A DNA stretch of 21,703 bases from a virus: the IMG/VR virus record IMGVR_UViG_3300047177_000015, positions 1 to 21,703 of that record. The stretch is one strand, 5' to 3'. The stretch's first letter is position 1. Each line of letters begins with the position of its first letter. The position numbers and the translations under genes are program-made. Of the stretch, positions 15,350 through 20,426 are shown piece by piece. Under the pieces are notes generated by a model. That model was given only the letters and a program-made list of their open reading frames with translations, did no database searches and had not been told where the DNA came from.

Positions 15350-15519
15350 CAGCCCCACCGTGCGAAAATGAGCCAGTCCCACCGTGCGAAAATGAGCGCC
15401 AGCACAAGGCTGGAGCACACGAACAGGACGAGAAACACGAACACCCACGGCACACCCCACCACGGCTCGCCGCGACGGGAGTATTGAATGCTCTTGCTTT
15501 CCTTTTGAAGTCCCAGCAC
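15349..15519 (-). CDS. Single-span membrane protein (56 aa)
   Basis: GTG at 15519 has GGAGGAG centred about 7-9 bases upstream, a much better site than the GTG at 15558. The protein is MLGLQKESKSIQYSRRGEPW with a span at about 20-44 (WWGVPWVFVFLVLFVCSSLV) and a short tail containing LIFARWDWLIFARWG. The repeated tail comes from a 20-nt duplication. A small phage membrane protein next to the terminase gene may be linked to lysis, but that is a guess. Confidence 0.65.
   Translation of the reverse strand: MLGLQKESKSIQYSRRGEPWWGVPWVFVFLVLFVCSSLVLALIFARWDWLIFARWG
15354..15397 (-). repeat. 20-nt direct repeat in the membrane protein tail
   Basis: CCCACCGTGCGAAAATGAGC occurs at 15354-15373 and 15378-15397, 24 bases apart, making the repeated LIFARW in the protein. 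Confidence 0.85.
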
Positions 15520-15561
15520 GTCGACTCCTCCTGTTTTTTCAGCTAACAGGATATACACGGC

Positions 15562-16881
15562 TCAGTAGCCGTCCACATTTCCGAGTGCGATGCTGATCGC
15601 GTAGCACCACGTATCAAGTAAATCGTCCGCGCGCTTAGCCGCGTCCTTGTCACCTAGTCGGAAACCAAACACTTGCGCCAGCAGGTGATTCCGCGTGGTA
15701 TCCTTGTATTGCACAATTTTGTTGTAGGCTGGCTCACTGATCTTGACAAGCCCCTGGTAGACGTAAGCGGACACGTTCAACGCCCGCTCGTCCTTACCCT
15801 TGGACGTCAGCTTCATGTCGATGCCTTGAACAGGGGCTTGCTTGCGCTGCATCTGCTGCACAAGGATAGCACCGGAGTTGACGTTCTCCACGAACACGCC
15901 CAGCGAGCCCATGCGCGACCCACACAGCTTGGATAACTCTTGCGTGCGCGCAATCACGTTAGGTATCCAATGCTCGAGCAGCGAACCCTCGATTTGAAGG
16001 ATGTCGTAGTCCAAGCACACCAGGCGCTGCCCGATATAGCGTGACGTCGCCCAATAGCTGACGGCTGTGCCGTCATTCTCACTGCCTGCTTTGACAGCGG
16101 TATCGACTACGGCAAACACACCGTCGCAAATCATCGGTAGCGGCGTGGGCAGTCCGTTGACCAGACAGCGCTCCAGCTCAAAAAACTGGATACCATGCCA
16201 GTCGACAAACTCGGCAAGATATTCCTGGCGCCACACAAGCGGGGGCTTAGCCTGATGTAGCCGCGCCAGCTCCTCAACCGGCATCCGAGGATTGCTGTGT
16301 GTTGGTGCGTGGTATTCGGCGAAGTCCAAGTCGCGCTGCGTGCAAACCTTGTAGAAGAAATTCTCGTCATCGATTCCGGCGGTGTTGCTGGCCACAATGA
16401 CGTTGCCGCAATAGTCCAGGAGCGTCGGTTCGATGCTGCGCTCCCAAATCGCCGTCATGTTGGGTTTGGCGAACGCGGCCTCGTCGATGAGGACCGTGTG
16501 GTATTTGCGGGAGCGGCCAGCGGCCTCGTCCTCAAGCGTCCAGAAATCAATAATACCACCGTGCTCGGTGCGCAGCACACCTTCGGTCTTGGAACTGCGC
16601 CGTAGTATCGGACCCAGCATCTGTCGCAGGTCTTCAAAGACCTCGGAAAGCCGCTTGTAGTCCGGCGCGAAGTAACCAATCAGTTTCTGCTTTGCGGCAC
16701 CGTCACCAGCGATGCACTCCAGCAGCGTAGTCTTACCCCACCGCCGTCCGCACCTGATGGACAGACGTCGGTGCTTCCTGGACATCCGGTAGGCTTCAAC
16801 CTGTGACGCATGAAGCGTCGGCAGCACAATAACAGCAGGTCCGTCATTCCTCGCTTGCTGCTTGTATCCCAGGGAGCTCAA
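15562..16881 (-). CDS. terL: Terminase large subunit (ATPase and nuclease)
   Basis: A 439-residue DNA-packaging motor. The ATPase domain has a Walker A variant C44-G-R-R-W-G-K50-T51, as is usual for terminases, and Walker B TVLIDE (129-134). The nuclease domain shows the acidic residues expected to bind metal: D260 (AVVDTAV), E332 (VFVENVNSG) and D423 (DDLLDTWCYAI). It uses a TTG start at 16881, overlapping the small subunit's TGA (TTGA). A GGCGG-like site is weak, so coupling with the upstream gene likely carries initiation. The protein cuts concatemers and pumps DNA through the portal. Confidence 0.92.
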   Translation of the reverse strand: MSSLGYKQQARNDGPAVIVLPTLHASQVEAYRMSRKHRRLSIRCGRRWGKTTLLECIAGDGAAKQKLIGYFAPDYKRLSEVFEDLRQMLGPILRRSSKTEGVLRTEHGGIIDFWTLEDEAAGRSRKYHTVLIDEAAFAKPNMTAIWERSIEPTLLDYCGNVIVASNTAGIDDENFFYKVCTQRDLDFAEYHAPTHSNPRMPVEELARLHQAKPPLVWRQEYLAEFVDWHGIQFFELERCLVNGLPTPLPMICDGVFAVVDTAVKAGSENDGTAVSYWATSRYIGQRLVCLDYDILQIEGSLLEHWIPNVIARTQELSKLCGSRMGSLGVFVENVNSGAILVQQMQRKQAPVQGIDMKLTSKGKDERALNVSAYVYQGLVKISEPAYNKIVQYKDTTRNHLLAQVFGFRLGDKDAAKRADDLLDTWCYAISIALGNVDGY

Positions 16882-17405
16882 TCGGGCAGGCCGCCAATGA
16901 TCTTCACTGCAACGCCGACGTTCGGGTCATTTGGATCGGGGTTCGTGTTGACCGCTACTTCCAAGTGCCGGTCACGCCACAGATCGGGACGACGGTTCTT
17001 CAGCCAGAAGATGCAGCTTGTCGGGTCCGGTGCATAGTGCTCAACGTATTCAGCGCGAACGATCTCACCACCTTTGGTACAAAAGATCTTTTCCACTTTG
17101 TGACTGTAACCTTTTGCACGGTGGAATAGCGATTTTGCTATGTAGGCGTCAGCATTTTCACGACCATCTTTTAAGGCATTGTCAAAAGATTGGTGTGCTG
17201 CACGCCATTTGTAAATCGTAACGATGTCCACCTGATGGAAGTTCGCGATCTCCTGATCCTTAGCACCCAACAGGCAAAGATTGTAGGTTTGAACATCCAT
17301 GTATGAATGGTATTCCGTGGGGCGGCCTAGCTTGTTGGCCTCCCGCTGCGCGACCTTGTCCTCAAAGGTCGGCCGCTTCAACTTTGTAATCACTGGTCGC
17401 TGCAC
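16878..17405 (-). CDS. terS: Terminase small subunit
   Basis: A 175-residue DNA-recognition subunit. It has a helix-turn-helix-like region (LCLLGAKDQEIANFHQVDIV followed by TIYKWRAAHQ, about 45-73), and the familiar phage pattern LFHRAKGYSHKVEKIFCTKG and CIFWLKNRRPDLWRD (about 90-145). Small terminases bind the packaging site and load the large subunit. The start is GTG at 17405, overlapping the NusG-like gene's TAG (TAGTG), with GGAG 8 bases before it. The large subunit follows with a four-base overlap. Confidence 0.88.
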   Translation of the reverse strand: MQRPVITKLKRPTFEDKVAQREANKLGRPTEYHSYMDVQTYNLCLLGAKDQEIANFHQVDIVTIYKWRAAHQSFDNALKDGRENADAYIAKSLFHRAKGYSHKVEKIFCTKGGEIVRAEYVEHYAPDPTSCIFWLKNRRPDLWRDRHLEVAVNTNPDPNDPNVGVAVKIIGGLPD

Positions 17406-17893
17406 TACAGGTACTCCACGTCGTTATAGTTCAATTCCAGGTTTGTTAGACTTCGGCCAAACAAATCGATAAACACATGCACGGACTTACGATCAACGCT
17501 GGACACTACACCTTGAAATGATGCAAATGGTCCGTTGACGATTCGAACAGTCTGACCAGGCACTACAGTGTAACGCGCTGGTGGTGGCTGTTGTTCGGGT
17601 TCAAGCATTCTATTGATTACAGCATCCGGGATCGGTGTGGGATGCTCGGGTGTCGTTGAGAACAACTTGCGCACACCAAACGTCGAACAGATTGGGCGCC
17701 AGCGATCACACTGTGGATCAAACTGGACAAATAGGTAGCAGCCCAGCAGGCTTGCCAGGGATTCTTTCTTACGCTTGTTCACTATCACACGCGTCGGCAA
17801 GAACACCGTGTAGCCCTGGCGCTGTAGCTGTTGCTCAGCCAGGAATTCTTGCTTGACGTGTGATTGAACGCAAAACCACTTCGGAAATCTCAT
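17405..17893 (-). CDS. NusG/RfaH-family transcription factor
   Basis: At 162 residues it is as long as E. coli RfaH. Residues 1-95 fit the NGN domain (WFCVQSHVKQEFLAEQQLQR, LGCYLFVQFD), which contacts RNA polymerase. Residues about 108-162 are a KOW domain (VPGQTVRIVNGPFASFQGVV and FGRSLTNLELNYNDVEYL). NusG paralogues increase processivity and suppress termination, often at specific sites. Being the first gene of the packaging and structural operon, it is well placed as an antiterminator of late transcription. No good ribosome binding site precedes the ATG. A perfect hairpin is 47-71 bases upstream. Function as an antiterminator is inferred from family and position. Confidence 0.88.
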   Translation of the reverse strand: MRFPKWFCVQSHVKQEFLAEQQLQRQGYTVFLPTRVIVNKRKKESLASLLGCYLFVQFDPQCDRWRPICSTFGVRKLFSTTPEHPTPIPDAVINRMLEPEQQPPPARYTVVPGQTVRIVNGPFASFQGVVSSVDRKSVHVFIDLFGRSLTNLELNYNDVEYL

Positions 17894-17939
17894 ACTTTGC
17901 CCACGGCTACCGCACTCAACGGCCGGAAGCGGCGCGTTG

Positions 17940-17964
17940 AGTTAAGCTGGTTTCCAGCTTAACT
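17940..17964. promoter_or_regulatory. Perfect 11-bp inverted repeat upstream of the NusG-like gene
   Basis: AGTTAAGCTGG-TTT-CCAGCTTAACT, an 11-bp stem with a 3-base loop, 47 bases upstream of the NusG-like start. It could be an operator, or an RNA hairpin at the start of the late transcript. The T-tract on either strand is too weak for a normal terminator. Confidence 0.6.
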
Positions 17965-17968
17965 TTGG

Positions 17969-17998
17969 GTTGTAGCACTTCTTTTGCCAGGCATGCAA
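17969..17998 (-). promoter_or_regulatory. Candidate sigma70 promoter for the late operon
   Basis: On the minus strand TTGCAT (17998-17993) and TACAAC (17974-17969) with an 18-base spacer. It would start RNA near 17962, placing the perfect hairpin at the extreme 5' end of the message. Both boxes are imperfect. Confidence 0.25.
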
Positions 17999-18149
17999 GT
18001 GTTAGTTTATTCAAACATCCCTGGCTAAAGTGAAGGTTGGGAAGCACGGTCGGAATGGATGAGTGTGCGGAGCGTCAGCGTAGCACACCGTCTATTCGAC
18101 GTGCTGCACAACCCGACGCGCTTCGCGCGTCGAAGCACCGTTCACGCTG

Positions 18150-18177
18150 TTGTCAGACCTGCTATGAAAGCAATAAT
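18150..18177 (+). promoter_or_regulatory. Candidate sigma70 promoter for the plus-strand small genes
   Basis: TTGTCA (18150-18155) and AATAAT (18172-18177), spacer 16, each one base off consensus. Transcription would run through the two hairpins before the gene at 18375. Confidence 0.4.
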
Positions 18178-18191
18178 TTTCCACACCCTAT

Positions 18192-18235
18192 CCCCCCTAA
18201 AGACCTTCCCTATAGGGGAAGGGAAGAAAGGGGGG
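18192..18235. promoter_or_regulatory. Nested inverted repeat
   Basis: CCCCCC (18192-18197) pairs with GGGGGG (18230-18235) around CCTTCCC (18204-18210) / GGGAAGG (18216-18222) with loop TATAG. It lies between the candidate promoter and the first plus-strand gene. Confidence 0.55.
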
Positions 18236-18240
18236 CGTGC

Positions 18241-18271
18241 GCGCACGCGGCAGTGTACTACCCGCGTGCGC
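18241..18271 (+). terminator. GC-rich hairpin in the plus-strand leader
   Basis: GCGCACGCGG (18241-18250) pairs with CCGCGTGCGC (18262-18271), 11-base loop. A T5 run lies at 18285-18289, too far for a classic terminator. It may be an attenuator. Confidence 0.35.
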
Positions 18272-18374
18272 GTAGGCTGTTGAATTTTTGACTTTGAATA
18301 AAAATAGTTGTTGCATTCCGTTTAGCGACACGTATATCGCTCCTGTAGGCCGACCCTGGCCAAGTGAGGACGAC

Positions 18375-18839
18375 ATGGTCGCCCTGTTGGAGAGCATCGA
18401 GACTGCCAGCGAAGCGGAGCGCCGTGAGGCGTTCGCGCGGCTGAACTATGAGTTCGGTCGGTCGCAGTCGAAAACACGCGTCTACGACGATTTCGAACAT
18501 GAGGTGTTCGACGCCGTGTGCTCCGTGCTTGCATCGAGGATGCCCATTCACAACTGCGCAAACTCAATGGGCGTGCTGGCATTCAAAGATTCTTGCGCGA
18601 TAGCGGCCAATTTCATCCGGGCGGCGTCGGCCGTGGTGCTGCGCAAGCCAGATCGGGAAACGCTGCTGCGCCTGGTCATGCGTTCGCTGCGCGCGCACCT
18701 CGAGCTGGTGGGCGTGCCGCCATCGGCGACGGCCATGCTTCAGAACATGAACGTCCTGTGGTTTGCAGTTGACAAGGACTATCCGGGCTACGCGGAGGCC
18801 CGGATGCTGCACTTCATTCTAAATCGGGTTCCCGTATAA
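18375..18839 (+). CDS. Phage protein of unknown function (154 aa)
   Basis: I use ATG 18375, which has GAGGA 4 bases before it. A TTG at 18288 would add 29 residues but has no ribosome binding site and lies in an AT-rich, promoter-like stretch. The protein is helical and soluble: MVALLESIETASEAERREAF, SKTRVYDDFEHEVFDAVCSV, and a C-terminal helical bundle ending FILNRVPV. No family is recognised. It heads a plus-strand group of small genes read away from the late operon, and may be early. Confidence 0.65.
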   Translation: MVALLESIETASEAERREAFARLNYEFGRSQSKTRVYDDFEHEVFDAVCSVLASRMPIHNCANSMGVLAFKDSCAIAANFIRAASAVVLRKPDRETLLRLVMRSLRAHLELVGVPPSATAMLQNMNVLWFAVDKDYPGYAEARMLHFILNRVPV

Positions 18840-18852
18840 CGGGTTCGGGGTT

Positions 18853-18915
18853 GTGGCCCTGTTCAAGGTGGAACGGGCGCTGGTCGCCCTGCGCGAGGAG
18901 CCCGGCGATGTCTGA
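18853..18915 (+). CDS. Possible 20-residue leader peptide
   Basis: GTG 18853 opens MALFKVERALVALREEPGDV and stops at 18913-18915, overlapping the ATG of the next gene by 8 bases. It could couple translation of the 154-residue and 72-residue genes. The ribosome binding site is weak and it may not be translated on its own. Confidence 0.25.
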   Translation: MALFKVERALVALREEPGDV

Positions 18916-19126
18916 CCACAAACGGGAAGCGTTTTCTCACCCGAATTACGGGAGGGAGGTTCGTATTGAGCAATACGACCGCGAGGTTCATCTGATCTTC
19001 GTGGCCGGCACGCGCGCGATGTCGGACCGCCTCGTTGAGGACCTTCTCAAGCAGCTCAAGTCTGGCGCACTGAACATCACGCTGATGGGCAAGCCGACCA
19101 GCGTGATCGAGGAGCCTGCCGCATGA
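18908..19126 (+). CDS. Small phage protein of unknown function (72 aa)
   Basis: ATG 18908 has GAGGAG 7 bases before it; an upstream in-frame ATG at 18851 lacks one. The protein, MSDHKREAFSHPNYGREVRI, then EQYDREVHLIFVAGTRAMSD and a helical RLVEDLLKQLKSG, has an alternating beta-helix pattern of a small enzyme-regulator or adaptor. Its TGA overlaps the ATG of the next gene. No family assigned. Confidence 0.7.
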   Translation: MSDHKREAFSHPNYGREVRIEQYDREVHLIFVAGTRAMSDRLVEDLLKQLKSGALNITLMGKPTSVIEEPAA

Positions 19127-19239
19127 ATTACTGGCGCTTGTTCCGCCGGAATTTCTGGGACGGCTTCGGTAACGGCGTAGGCTTCGTCGCGGCGGTGGAG
19201 CTTGCCTTTTGGCTGTTCCACCACAGGTGGTTCCATTGA
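19123..19239 (+). CDS. Short aromatic membrane-type protein (38 aa)
   Basis: ATG 19123, in an ATGA overlap with the previous stop, with GGAG 8 bases before it, encodes MNYWRLFRRNFWDGFGNGVG then FVAAVELAFWLFHHRWFH. It has one hydrophobic span near 18-32 flanked by basic and aromatic residues. It is too short to have been detected easily, but spacing and coupling on both sides support it. Confidence 0.6.
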   Translation: MNYWRLFRRNFWDGFGNGVGFVAAVELAFWLFHHRWFH

Positions 19240-19433
19240 GCCGCCGCGAGCTGCACGACGTGTTCGGCATCGTCATCCATGAAACGCAAAAGGCATGGCT
19301 GATTGATGCCGGGGAGCGCGAGAACGTCTGGCTGCCGAAGAGCCTGGTGGAATTCGACCCTCAGCCCGGCAAGCCGGACCGAGGCACATTTACCATGCCG
19401 GTCGGCTTCGCGACTCAAAAGGGGCTGACGTGA
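19236..19433 (+). CDS. Small phage protein of unknown function (65 aa)
   Basis: TTG 19236 overlaps the previous TGA (TTGA) and has AGGTGG 5 bases before it. The protein is MSRRELHDVFGIVIHETQKA then WLIDAGERENVWLPKSLVEF with a Pro-rich end, beta-rich, typical of small phage replication- or recombination-module proteins that have an IxxETxKAxLxDxG...WLPKSxxE pattern. Function unknown. Confidence 0.7.
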   Translation: MSRRELHDVFGIVIHETQKAWLIDAGERENVWLPKSLVEFDPQPGKPDRGTFTMPVGFATQKGLT

Positions 19434-19573
19434 CAGTCTATGTTGATGACATGCGTGCGCTCGTTCGCCGCTACGTTATGTGCCACATGATCGCCGACAC
19501 CGAGGCTGAGCTGCACGCCATGGCTGATCGGCCGGCGTCTTTGATCAACCAGCAAACCGCTTCTGGCCGCTGA
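19430..19573 (+). CDS. Truncated DUF4031-like protein (47 aa)
   Basis: GTG 19430 (GTGA overlap, AAGGGG 5 bases before) gives MTVYVDDMRALVRRYVMCHM then IADTEAELHAMADRPASLIN. This is the N-terminal half of DUF4031, a small phage/bacterial protein that normally continues past HAMADR with RIGV... and a His-rich C-terminal half, total about 80-90 residues. Here the frame ends after 47 residues with an unrelated tail. It reads as a decayed or shortened copy. It is the last gene of the plus-strand group, before a strong hairpin. Confidence 0.6.
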   Translation: MTVYVDDMRALVRRYVMCHMIADTEAELHAMADRPASLINQQTASGR

Positions 19574-19576
19574 ACC

Positions 19577-19606
19577 GTGGGGCGGGATCTTACGATCCCG
19601 CCCCAC
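19577..19606. terminator. Strong hairpin between convergent genes
   Basis: GTGGGGCGGGATC (19577-19589), loop TTAC, GATCCCGCCCCAC (19594-19606): a perfect 13-bp stem. It follows the truncated DUF4031-like gene and the end of the minus-strand zinc-ribbon gene, so it can serve both. T-tracts are weak on both strands. Confidence 0.65.
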
Positions 19607-19612
19607 TTGCAT

Positions 19613-19849
19613 TCAGTAACCGTCGTAGCCCCCGCACCCCTCGGCGCGGTCAGCGCACGCATCACACTGATAGCCACGCGCACGGTCGGCCGGGGTCAAC
19701 CGATTCTGTACTTTGCACGTCGGGCAGGGCTGGTTGCGGGGGTTGCGGGACGATGCGGCCCGCAGCGCTGACCGGCCACCCGGATCGGCGAACGGCGCTT
19801 CTTTGGGGAAACCATCGTCTTCAATAAACTTGTCGCCGAAGCTACGCAT
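19613..19849 (-). CDS. Small zinc-ribbon protein (78 aa)
   Basis: ATG 19849 has AGGAG 6 bases before it. The protein has a CPTC ... CDAC pair (about residues 42-45 and 62-65), a likely zinc ribbon, ending in a GGYDGY tail. The N-terminal part is charged. No family assigned. It is transcribed leftward toward the hairpin at 19577-19606. Confidence 0.7.
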   Translation of the reverse strand: MRSFGDKFIEDDGFPKEAPFADPGGRSALRAASSRNPRNQPCPTCKVQNRLTPADRARGYQCDACADRAEGCGGYDGY

Positions 19850-19863
19850 TAGAGTCTCCTATC

Positions 19864-19974
19864 TCAGACAGTGTAGTGTGGTAGGTAGTGCTGACGCACG
19901 AACTCGGTTTTGATTTCCGGAAGCTCCTCTCCACCCAGCAGCGCGAGGATGAGGATGAAGAGCAGCTTTAGCAT
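19864..19974 (-). CDS. Short protein with signal-anchor-like N-terminus (36 aa)
   Basis: ATG 19974 gives MLKLLFILILALLGGEELPE then IKTEFVRQHYLPHYTV. A hydrophobic start of about 15 residues could be a signal or membrane anchor. A longer frame from 20094 covers a repeat palindrome and is not preferred. The AAGG site lies 11 bases off. It is 14 bases from the start of the zinc-ribbon gene and probably transcribed with it. Confidence 0.4.
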   Translation of the reverse strand: MLKLLFILILALLGGEELPEIKTEFVRQHYLPHYTV

Positions 19975-20041
19975 GACCGGGTCTACCTTTGCGCGCCAGC
20001 GTGGGGTGCTCCCTGCGCCTGAATCGAAAGGTAGTCGCGGA

Positions 20042-20060
20042 CTTGCGGAAACGCAAGCGG
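20042..20060 (-). promoter_or_regulatory. Palindromic element, minus-strand-facing copy
   Basis: CCGCTTGCGTTTCCGCAAG read on the minus strand, about 68 bases upstream of the 36-residue gene start. The stem CTTGCG/CGCAAG has a 4-base loop. An identical copy faces the other way at 20287. Confidence 0.65.
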
Positions 20061-20105
20061 GAATCTGCTGTCTCGTCGATCTTTTTTCTGACACAACGGC
20101 AGGGC

Positions 20106-20130
20106 GGCCAGCGTGCGCTAACCGCTGGCC
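20106..20130. promoter_or_regulatory. Inverted repeat GGCCAGCG / CGCTGGCC
   Basis: Eight-base arms around a nine-base loop, adjoining repeat copy B. A related GGCCA...TGGCC structure flanks copy C. Confidence 0.5.
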
Positions 20131-20189
20131 GCTACTACCCCCCTAGGGCTACCCCCAAAACGGCCTGGCGGTGCTTGAAAAGCCGTTTT
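20123..20189 (-). repeat. Dispersed intergenic repeat, copy B (inverted)
   Basis: Reverse complement matches copies A and C. AAAACGGC (20157-20164) pairs with GCCGTTTT (20182-20189), followed by a further T, resembling a bidirectional terminator. Blocks GCTACTACCCCC and CTGGCGGTGCTTGAAAA are shared with copy A. Confidence 0.75.
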
Positions 20190-20286
20190 TAGCTGGCGTG
20201 CTGGCCGGGGCTACCCGCCGCTGCGGAGGACGGTTGGGCAGTTAAGGCGAGCCGACGACAAAAATCTTGCTACGACCCCCATTTTT

Positions 20287-20306
20287 CCGCTTGCGTTTCC
20301 GCAAGC
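20287..20306 (+). promoter_or_regulatory. Palindromic element, plus-strand-facing copy
   Basis: CCGCTTGCGTTTCCGCAAG identical to the element at 20042-20060, 60 bases before the start of the repeat-protein gene at 20367. A weak promoter-like TTGCGT...TATGTA (17-base spacer) lies over it. A shared operator or promoter part is likely. Confidence 0.65.
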
Positions 20307-20352
20307 CCCGGCCTATGTAGGGGTTGTGGCCGGCGCTGGTGCTGGACGAAAA

Positions 20353-20426
20353 AAAGGAGACATAACATGACCGACACGGAAGCACATCGGCGCATTGCGG
20401 CCTACGCCGCGTCTGACCGGACCGGC
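20353..20426 (+). repeat. 74-bp exact direct repeat spanning ribosome binding site and gene start
   Basis: AAAGGAGACATAAC, the ATG and the first 20 codons are identical at 20353-20426 and 21207-21280, 854 bp apart. This marks the unit of gene duplication. Confidence 0.9.

Larger units (their letters stand above)
17894..18374. other. Non-coding divergent control region rich in inverted repeats
   Basis: Between the NusG-like minus-strand gene and the plus-strand 154-residue gene there is no convincing coding sequence. It holds a perfect hairpin at 17940-17964, an 8-bp inverted repeat at 18114-18132 (CGACGCGC-TTC-GCGCGTCG), a nested structure at 18192-18235, and a GC-rich hairpin at 18241-18271. 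Candidate promoters point each way. Two overlapping plus-strand frames exist here but lack ribosome binding sites and protein character. Confidence 0.6.
19975..20366. other. Divergent intergenic region with two identical palindromes and repeat B
   Basis: No supported gene. It contains the outward-facing palindrome at 20042-20060, hairpin GGCCAGCG/CGCTGGCC (20106-20130), repeat copy B (20123-20189), and palindrome 20287-20306, followed by the ribosome binding site of the plus-strand repeat gene. Confidence 0.6.

Noticed and set aside
17940-17964. Intrinsic terminator
   Set aside because: Only three T residues follow on the plus strand and none on the minus strand, and no gene ends at it.
18037-18291. 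Two overlapping plus-strand frames in the divergent region
   Set aside because: They cross several hairpins, lack ribosome binding sites and look like translated inverted repeats.
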